A stretch of DNA of 64,000 nt from contig NZ_CP109150.1 of the NCBI RefSeq assembly GCF_035920365.1, positions 930,001 through 994,000 of the forward strand, read 5' to 3'. The notes beneath the pieces were generated by a model that made no database searches, was not told where the DNA came from, and saw only the letters and a program-made list of their open reading frames with translations. Each line of letters begins with the position of its first letter. Position 1 is the stretch's first letter. The position numbers and the translations under genes were made by a program. Below are positions 59,053 through 64,000 of the stretch, one piece after another. This DNA comes from Micromonospora sp. NBC_01740 (GTDB taxonomy: Bacteria; Actinomycetota; Actinomycetes; Mycobacteriales; Micromonosporaceae).

Positions 59053-59108
59053 TGAAAGGAAGGGGCGCTTCCTGTGCACCAGACGTCAGGAAGGTGCCCT
59101 TCCTTTCA
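59053..59108. terminator. Long imperfect hairpin after the deoR-type gene
   Basis: TGAAAGGAAGGGGCGCTTCCTG (two 11-base halves, 59053-59074) pairs with the arm at 59087-59108 in 19 of 22 positions, with a three-base internal mismatch and a TGCACCAGACGT loop. The TGA start of the arm is 4 bp from the DeoR stop region. It probably terminates the regulator transcript and also insulates the ABC promoter. Confidence 0.7.
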
Positions 59109-59111
59109 ACG

Positions 59112-59897
59112 TCAGGCGCAGATGACCGTGACGCCGGCGGCGCGGAACGCCTCCACCACCTCGGGGTTGGCTCCGGAGTCGGTGACCAGCGTCTCCACCC
59201 GGTCCACCGGGCAGATCCGGGCGAAGGCGTGACCGCCCAACTTGGACGAGTCGGCGATGATGACGACCCGCTTGGCCCGGGCCACCATCAGGTTGTTCAT
59301 CGCCGCCTCGCCCTCGTGGTGGGCGGCGGCGCCGAGCTGCGGGTCGATCGCGTCCACGCCGAGCAGGGCGACGTCGAGGGTGACCTCGCGCAGCAGCGCC
59401 CCGCCCAGCGGGCCGACCAGCTCGAACGACTTCGGGCGGACCACGCCGCCGGCCACCACGACCTTCATCCGGGAGCGGACCAGCAGCTCGTTGGCGATGT
59501 TCAGCGCGTTGGTGACCACGGTGAGCTGGGCGCCCTCGGCGCTGGTGTTCAGGTCGGGCCGGACGGCGAGGGCCCGGGCCACCTCCGTGCTGGTCGTGCC
59601 GCCGTTGAGGCCCACCACGGTGCCCGGCGAGACGAGCGCCGCGGCGGCGGCGCCGATCCGCTGCTTCTCCGCCGAGTGCTTGGCCGTCTTGTAGCGCAGC
59701 GGCAGGTCGTACGAGACGCCGTTGGCGACCGCGCCACCCCGGGTCCGGGTGATCATCTGCTGCTGGGCGAGCTGGTCGAAGTCGCGCCGGATGGTGGCCT
59801 GGGAGACGTCCAGCCGCTCGGCCGCCTCCTCGACGCTGACGCGGCCGTTGTCGGTCAGCATCTCGAGCAGGGCGTTCCATCTGGCGTACCGGTCCAC
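59112..59897 (-). CDS. DeoR/GlpR family transcriptional repressor
   Basis: 261-aa regulator. The DNA-binding helix-turn-helix is at residues about 5-58 (ALLEMLTDNGRVSVEEAAERLDVSQATIRRDFDQLA). The DeoRC sugar-phosphate sensor follows, with VVGLNGGTTSTEVARAL, VTNALNIANELL and ADSSKLGG. DeoR proteins of this group respond to phosphorylated sugars. The divergent amino-sugar operon is the natural target. The GTG at 59897 has GGAGGG 5 bp before it; an upstream ATG at 59942 is less likely. Confidence 0.93.
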   Translation of the reverse strand: MDRYARWNALLEMLTDNGRVSVEEAAERLDVSQATIRRDFDQLAQQQMITRTRGGAVANGVSYDLPLRYKTAKHSAEKQRIGAAAAALVSPGTVVGLNGGTTSTEVARALAVRPDLNTSAEGAQLTVVTNALNIANELLVRSRMKVVVAGGVVRPKSFELVGPLGGALLREVTLDVALLGVDAIDPQLGAAAHHEGEAAMNNLMVARAKRVVIIADSSKLGGHAFARICPVDRVETLVTDSGANPEVVEAFRAAGVTVICA

Positions 59898-59947
59898 CCG
59901 GGCCCTCCAGTTACTGCGCGGTCGGTGATTGATTGCGTGCACAGTAG

Positions 59948-60041
59948 TGCGCGAAACTACGAGGGCGCAAAACCCTGTCTTGCGCGATGCCGGGGCTGGT
60001 TGCCACAGCCAGCCGCTTTCGCGCAGAATAACGCGCGAAAG
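59948..60041. promoter_or_regulatory. DeoR-type operator array in the divergent spacer
   Basis: A perfect inverted repeat TTTCGCGC (60018-60025), 8-nt spacer, GCGCGAAA (60034-60041) lies about 50 bp before the SIS gene. Another TGCGCGAAA is at 59948-59956, and TTGCGCGAT at 59980-59988. Repeated half-sites of this type are typical of DeoR repressors, which tend to bind several sites and loop DNA. Confidence 0.65.
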
Positions 60042-60091
60042 GCGGCTCTAACGAGCCGTATTGCGCACCGCTCCCCTGCGTAGGAGTTCTC

Positions 60092-61021
60092 ATGTCGTAC
60101 GTCGACGCCGAGATCGCGAGCCAGCCCGACTGCTGGCGGGAGGCGGCGCGACTCGCCGCCACCGCGACGGACCACCTCCCCCGCCCCGGGGAGCGGGTCG
60201 CCGTCGTGGGCTGCGGCACGTCGTGGTTCATGGCGATGGCGTACGCGGCCCGCCGCGAGCACCTCGGCCAGGGCGAGACCGACGCCTTCCAGGCCTCCGA
60301 GTTCCCCGCCGGCCGGCGCTACGACCGGCTCGTCGCGATCACCCGCTCCGGCACCACCACCGAGGTCACCGAGCTGATCGCCGCCCTGCGCGGGCGGGTG
60401 CCGAGCACCGTCCTGGTCGGCGACCCCGACTCCCCCGCCGTCGCGCTGGCCTACGCGGCGGTGACCATGCCCTTCGCCGACGAGCGCTCGGTGGTGCAGA
60501 CCCGCTTCGCGACCACCGCCCTGGCCCTGCTCCGCGCCCACCTCGGCGACAACATCGACGCGCTCGCCGCCGACGCGGAGGTGGCCGTACGCGCCCCGCT
60601 GCCGATCGACCCGACCCGCATCGAGCAGGCCACCTTCCTCGGCCGGGGCTGGACGGTCGGGCTCGCCCAGGAGGCCGCGCTGAAGTGCCGCGAGGCGGCC
60701 ACCTTCTGGGCCGAGGCGTACCCGGCGATGGACTACCGGCACGGGCCGATCTCGATCGCCGCACCGGGCCGGCTGGTCTGGGCGTTCGGCGAACTGCCCG
60801 ACGGGCTGCCGGAGGACGTGGCGGCGACCGGAGCGGCGTTCGTGCACAGCCGCACCCACGGCTGCCGCACGGTGCTGGGCAGTTGGGCCGCCGGCCGTAC
60901 GCCCGTCGACCCGATGGCCGACCTGATCCTGGCGCAGCGCTTCGCCGTCGCGCTCGCCACCAGCCGGGGCCTCGACCCGGACGCGCCCCGCCACCTGACC
61001 CGTTCCGTGGTCCTCGCGTGA
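60092..61021 (+). CDS. SIS-domain sugar isomerase/deaminase (AgaS/GlmS C-terminal type)
   Basis: 309-aa protein with two SIS domains. Signatures are VAVVGCGTSWFMAMAYA, ITRSGTTTEVTELIAAL (phosphosugar-binding STT loop) and FLGRGWTVGLAQEAALKCREAA. It lacks the glutaminase domain of GlmS. In this operon it probably deaminates and isomerises glucosamine-6-phosphate to fructose-6-phosphate in place of NagB. ATG at 60092 follows TAGGAG. It overlaps the ROK gene by 4 bp. Confidence 0.9.
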   Translation: MSYVDAEIASQPDCWREAARLAATATDHLPRPGERVAVVGCGTSWFMAMAYAARREHLGQGETDAFQASEFPAGRRYDRLVAITRSGTTTEVTELIAALRGRVPSTVLVGDPDSPAVALAYAAVTMPFADERSVVQTRFATTALALLRAHLGDNIDALAADAEVAVRAPLPIDPTRIEQATFLGRGWTVGLAQEAALKCREAATFWAEAYPAMDYRHGPISIAAPGRLVWAFGELPDGLPEDVAATGAAFVHSRTHGCRTVLGSWAAGRTPVDPMADLILAQRFAVALATSRGLDPDAPRHLTRSVVLA

Positions 61022-61938
61022 GGCCAGCCGACGTCGTCGTCGCGCTGGACGTCGGCGGCACCGGGATGAAGTGCGCCCTGGTCCGGGCCGACGGTGCCGT
61101 GCTGCACACCGAGCGGCACCCCACCGACGCGGAGCGCGGCCCGGACGCCGTCGTCGACACGGTCCTGGGGATCGCCGAGGGGCTGGCCGGCAAGGCCCGC
61201 GCCGACGGGCTCGACCCGGTCGCGATCGGCATCGCCGTACCCGGGGTGATCGACGAGGCGCGCGGAGTCGCCGTCTGGTCGGCGAACGTCGGCTTCCGGG
61301 ACGTACCGCTGCGGGACCTGGCGCAGGCACGGCTCGGACTGCCGACGGCGGTCGGCCACGACGTGCGCGCCGGCGGCCTGGCCGAGGCCCGGCTCGGCGC
61401 GGGCAGCGACGCCGCGCACGTCCTCTTCGTCGCGATCGGCACCGGGATCGCCGCCGCGCACCTGGTCGGTGGCAGGGCAGCCACCGGCGCGCACGGCGCC
61501 GCCGGCGAGATCGGCCACATTCTGGTACGCCCCGGCGGGCCGCGCTGCGGCTGCGGCCGTCCCGGGTGCCTGGAGGCGGTCTCCTCCGCCTCCGCGATCG
61601 GCCGGCTCTACTCGGCGCGGGCCGGCGTCCCGGCGACGGCCGCCGAGGTGGCCGACCGGGCGGCGGCCGGCGAGCCGCTGGCGGCGGACGTCTGGCGGGA
61701 GGCCGTGGAGGCGCTCGCCGACGGCCTCGCCACCGGCCAGGCCCTCTTCGACGTGGAGACCGTCGTGATCGGCGGCGGGCTGGCGCGGGCCGGCGCGCTG
61801 CTGTTCGACCCGCTGCGGGCCGCGCTGCACGAGCGGATGACGTTCCACCGGGAGCCGCGCCTGGTCGCGGCGGCCCTCGGCGACGAGGCCGGCTGCCTCG
61901 GCGCCGCCCTGCTCGCCCTCGACAGTCTGGAGAAGTGA
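61018..61938 (+). CDS. ROK-family sugar kinase
   Basis: 306-aa ROK kinase. ATP-binding LDVGGTGMK (residues 10-18), GHDVRAGGLAEARLG (catalytic Asp), IGTGIAAAHLV, the EIGH motif (GAAGEIGHILV) and zinc-binding CGCGRPGCLE (about 177). The substrate in this locus is probably N-acetylglucosamine or a related amino sugar, based on nagA next to it; glucose is also possible by family. GTG at 61018 overlaps the SIS stop, and its stop overlaps nagA (TGATG). Confidence 0.92.
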   Translation: MRPADVVVALDVGGTGMKCALVRADGAVLHTERHPTDAERGPDAVVDTVLGIAEGLAGKARADGLDPVAIGIAVPGVIDEARGVAVWSANVGFRDVPLRDLAQARLGLPTAVGHDVRAGGLAEARLGAGSDAAHVLFVAIGTGIAAAHLVGGRAATGAHGAAGEIGHILVRPGGPRCGCGRPGCLEAVSSASAIGRLYSARAGVPATAAEVADRAAAGEPLAADVWREAVEALADGLATGQALFDVETVVIGGGLARAGALLFDPLRAALHERMTFHREPRLVAAALGDEAGCLGAALLALDSLEK

Positions 61939-63047
61939 TGGCTCTTCGGGTGAACGGCAAGGTGGTGACCCCGACCGGCGTGATCCGGCAGGGCTGCGTG
62001 GAGGTCGACGAGGGTCGGATCCGGGCGGTGGCCGAGTACCCGTCGGTCCGCGACGGGCACTGGATCGTGCCGGGCTTCGTCGACATGCACACGCACGGCG
62101 GCGGCGGGCACACCTTCACCACGGGCGACGCCGAGCAGGCCCGGCAGGCCGCCGACTTCCACCTGCGGCACGGCACCACCACCCTGCTGGCCAGCCTCGT
62201 CAGCTCGCCCTTCGTGCTCATGCGCTCGGCCACCGAGGCGTTCGCCCCGCTGGTCGCCGAGGGGGTGCTGGCCGGGATCCACTTCGAGGGCCCGTACCTC
62301 TCCTCGGCCCGCTGCGGCGCGCAGAACCCCGAGTACCTGCGCGACCCGTCCACCGACGAGCTGGCCGAGCTGATCGAGCTGGGCGGCGGGGCGGTCCGGA
62401 TGGTCACCCTCGCCCCCGAGCGGGACGGCGCGCTGGAGGCGATCAAGCTGCTCACCGCGCACCGGGTGGTCGCCGCGGTCGGCCACACCGACGCCACGTA
62501 CGACGAGACCCGCGCCGCCGTCGCGGCGGGCGCGAGCGTCGGCACCCACCTGTTCAACGGGATGCGGCCGGTGCACCACCGCGAGCCCGGCCCGGTGGTG
62601 GCCCTGCTGGACGCCCCGAACGTGGTCTGCGAGCTGGTCGCCGACGGCGTGCACCTGCACGACGGGATGCTGGCCTTCGCCACCTCGACGGCGGGCCCCG
62701 AGCGGTCCGCCCTGATCACCGACGCGATGGCCGCCGCCGGCATGGCCGACGGCGAGTACGACCTGGGCGGCCAGACGGTCACGGTGGCGGACGGCGTGGC
62801 CCGGTTGGCCCGCGACGGCGCGATCGCGGGCAGCACCCTGACCATGGACGCCGCGCTGCGGCACGCGGTGGGCGCCGGGATCCCGATCGCGGACGCCGTA
62901 CGGATGGCGGCCACCACGCCGGCCCGTGCCATCGGCCTCGGCGACCAGCTGGGCGCGCTCCAGGTCGGACTCCGGGCCGACCTGGTGGTGCTCGACGACG
63001 ACCTCAACGTGGTCCGGGTGATGCGCGGCGGCTCCTGGCTGGAGTGA
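61938..63047 (+). CDS. nagA: N-acetylglucosamine-6-phosphate deacetylase
   Basis: 369-aa amidohydrolase removing the acetyl group from GlcNAc-6-phosphate. Metal and active-site residues are in DMHTHGGGG, HFEGPYLSS, VGHTDATYDE, GTHLFNGMRPVHHREPG, DGVHLHD and the catalytic LITDAMAAAG. It is complete, and GlcN-6-phosphate would pass to the SIS protein. ATG at 61938 overlaps the ROK stop. With the DeoR regulator these genes form a full GlcNAc catabolic unit without its transporter. Confidence 0.95.
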   Translation: MALRVNGKVVTPTGVIRQGCVEVDEGRIRAVAEYPSVRDGHWIVPGFVDMHTHGGGGHTFTTGDAEQARQAADFHLRHGTTTLLASLVSSPFVLMRSATEAFAPLVAEGVLAGIHFEGPYLSSARCGAQNPEYLRDPSTDELAELIELGGGAVRMVTLAPERDGALEAIKLLTAHRVVAAVGHTDATYDETRAAVAAGASVGTHLFNGMRPVHHREPGPVVALLDAPNVVCELVADGVHLHDGMLAFATSTAGPERSALITDAMAAAGMADGEYDLGGQTVTVADGVARLARDGAIAGSTLTMDAALRHAVGAGIPIADAVRMAATTPARAIGLGDQLGALQVGLRADLVVLDDDLNVVRVMRGGSWLE

Positions 63048-63091
63048 CGCAGCGAGGCGACAGCCCACCCGGGCGGAGGGGCTCACGTCCG

Positions 63092-63167
63092 CGCTGTCGA
63101 GCTGAATCGTCTACGACATCATGCAGGGCGCACAGGCCGAATCGTCTACGACATCAGCTCGACAGCG
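63092..63167. repeat. Dispersed intergenic repeat, copy C (complete form)
   Basis: A 76-bp element: outer inverted repeats CGCTGTCGAGCTGA (63092-63105) and TCAGCTCGACAGCG (63154-63167) enclose two identical direct repeats GAATCGTCTACGACATCA (63104-63121 and 63139-63156) separated by 17 bp. Each direct repeat has a TCGTCTACGA palindrome. The right arm supplies the TGA stop of the DUF4032 gene. Related copies lie at 32912 and 46352. Confidence 0.8.
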
Positions 63168-64000
63168 GTCGCGGAGAGAGTCCGTCGGAAGGACCATCAC
63201 CGCCCGTCACCACGTCGCCGAGCACCGCCTGCTCGTCGGGGCGGTGCACCAGCACGTCGGAGAGGAACGACTGCACGGCCGGGGCCATCCCGACATCCCG
63301 GCCGGCCCGCTCGGAGAGCAGCCACTTGTGCTCGATGATCTGGGCGAAGAGCTCCTGCGGCTCCAGCTTGCGGCGCAGGTGCGCGGGCACGGCCCGGACC
63401 ACCGGCTCGAAGACCTCGGTCAGCCAGCGGTGCGCGGCCTGCTGCTCGTCCATCAGGTAGCTCTCCGCCCGGTAGGCGTCCAGGTCGTTGAGCAGCCGGC
63501 GGGCCTGGTTCTCCTCGGCGTCGAGGCCGGTCAGGCGGAGCAGCCGCCGGGTGTGGTAGCCGGCGTCGACCACCTTCGGCCGGACCAGGTAGCGCCCGTT
63601 GTCGATCGTGGACATGGCCACCTCGGCGACGTCGAAGCCCAGCTCGTTGAGGCGGCGGATCCGCCCCTCGATGTCGTGCCGGGCCTCCCGCTCGACCTGC
63701 TGCTCGTAGGTGATCTCGTGCCACAGCCGCTCGTAGCGCTGCACGACCTCCTCGCAGACCACCTCCGGGTCGATCGACTCGTGCAGCAGCCCGGCGGCCT
63801 GGAGGTCGAGCGCCTCGCCGAAGATGTTGACGCGGGCGATCTCCAGGTCCTCGCCGCGCTGGCCGTTGGAGAGGGAGTGGTGCAGGGCGCCGGTCTCGGC
63901 GTCCACCAGGTAGGCGGCGAAGGCTCCGGCATCCCGCCGGAAGAGGGTGTTCGACAGCGAGCAGTCGCCCCAGAAGAAGCCGGTCAGGTGCATCCGGACG
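63154..64000 (-). CDS. DUF4032 domain protein, 5' end outside window
   Basis: The visible part, about 280 residues, starts with the end of a kinase-like fold (FFWGDCSLSNTLFRRDAGAFAAYLVDAETG, resembling the HxDxxxxN catalytic loop of phosphotransferases) and continues into the DUF4032 domain (RHDIEGRIRRLNELGFDVAEVAMS, DAGYHTRRLLRLTG, EIIEHKWLLSERAGRDVGMAPAV-like end). Function unknown; the kinase-like part suggests phosphotransfer. The start lies beyond position 64000. The stop codon lies in the dispersed repeat. Confidence 0.88.
   Translation of the reverse strand, partial: VRMHLTGFFWGDCSLSNTLFRRDAGAFAAYLVDAETGALHHSLSNGQRGEDLEIARVNIFGEALDLQAAGLLHESIDPEVVCEEVVQRYERLWHEITYEQQVEREARHDIEGRIRRLNELGFDVAEVAMSTIDNGRYLVRPKVVDAGYHTRRLLRLTGLDAEENQARRLLNDLDAYRAESYLMDEQQAAHRWLTEVFEPVVRAVPAHLRRKLEPQELFAQIIEHKWLLSERAGRDVGMAPAVQSFLSDVLVHRPDEQAVLGDVVTGGDGPSDGLSPRPLSS

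Noticed and set aside
63092..63167. CRISPR array
   Set aside because: Only two direct repeats of 18 bp with a 17-bp spacer, enclosed by inverted repeats, and no cas gene; also partial copies elsewhere fit a dispersed repeat.

Overview
The window reads as chromosomal DNA of a high-GC actinobacterium, most likely a Micromonospora-type member of the Micromonosporaceae. Grounds for this are the very high GC content with G/C-rich third codon positions, many GTG and TTG starts, frequent GTGA/ATGA gene overlaps, an actinomycete-type SAM-IV riboswitch, a conservon (cvnA-D) signalling operon and an actinobacterial gas vesicle cluster. No rRNA, tRNA, insertion sequence, prophage or CRISPR array was seen. 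The genus is an inference. The first and last genes run off the window.

Positions 1-20.9 kb are mixed housekeeping and metabolism: a DinG-type helicase, an AI-2E-family permease, an orphan GroES-like protein, a PrsW-type protease, a SAM-IV-controlled cysteine-desulfurase-like enzyme, a MocR regulator divergent from a DMT transporter with overlapping start codons, a FUSC protein, an HD hydrolase, an FAD-linked oxidase, GlpD and a polytopic membrane protein fused to a subtilisin domain. Positions 20.9-33.9 kb carry a stand-alone groEL behind two CIRCE operators, a cold shock protein, paaN, a secreted matrixin-like protease with a membrane partner, thrC behind a SAM-I riboswitch, a DoxX protein, lipoproteins and a frameshifted membrane protein.

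Positions 33.9-37.6 kb encode a two-gene ABC export system whose ATPase subunit is fused, across two membrane segments, to an extracytoplasmic X-Pro-peptidase/CocE-like hydrolase. Positions 38-43.4 kb are a conservon: a NIT-HAMP-HATPase sensor, a Roadblock protein, a DUF742 protein and a small GTPase, preceded by a two-TM protein. An unknown gene and a CDC48-like AAA+ ATPase follow. Converging on them is a gas vesicle cluster (46.4-52.2 kb, minus strand: two accessory genes, then gvpA, F, G, O, J, L, S, K), whose proteins carry unusual charged low-complexity tails and whose leader holds a sigma-B-like promoter candidate.

Positions 52.4-56.7 kb hold a GNAT enzyme, a PP2C-like phosphatase and a minus-strand set of envelope-stress-type membrane proteins (YqjE/holin-like, DUF3618 and a histidine/alanine-rich repeat protein), again behind a sigma-B-like promoter candidate. 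Positions 56.9-59 kb encode a conventional ABC-2 exporter. The window ends with an amino-sugar locus: a DeoR regulator divergent from SIS deaminase/isomerase, ROK kinase and nagA genes, which together would convert N-acetylglucosamine to fructose-6-phosphate. A DUF4032 gene follows.

The most noteworthy signals are the two SAM riboswitch classes, the hydrolase-ABC fusion, the charged tails of the gas vesicle proteins, the back-to-back start codons at 8020, and a small dispersed intergenic repeat seen at three sites (32.9, 46.35 and 63.1 kb), two of which supply the stop codon of the adjacent gene.
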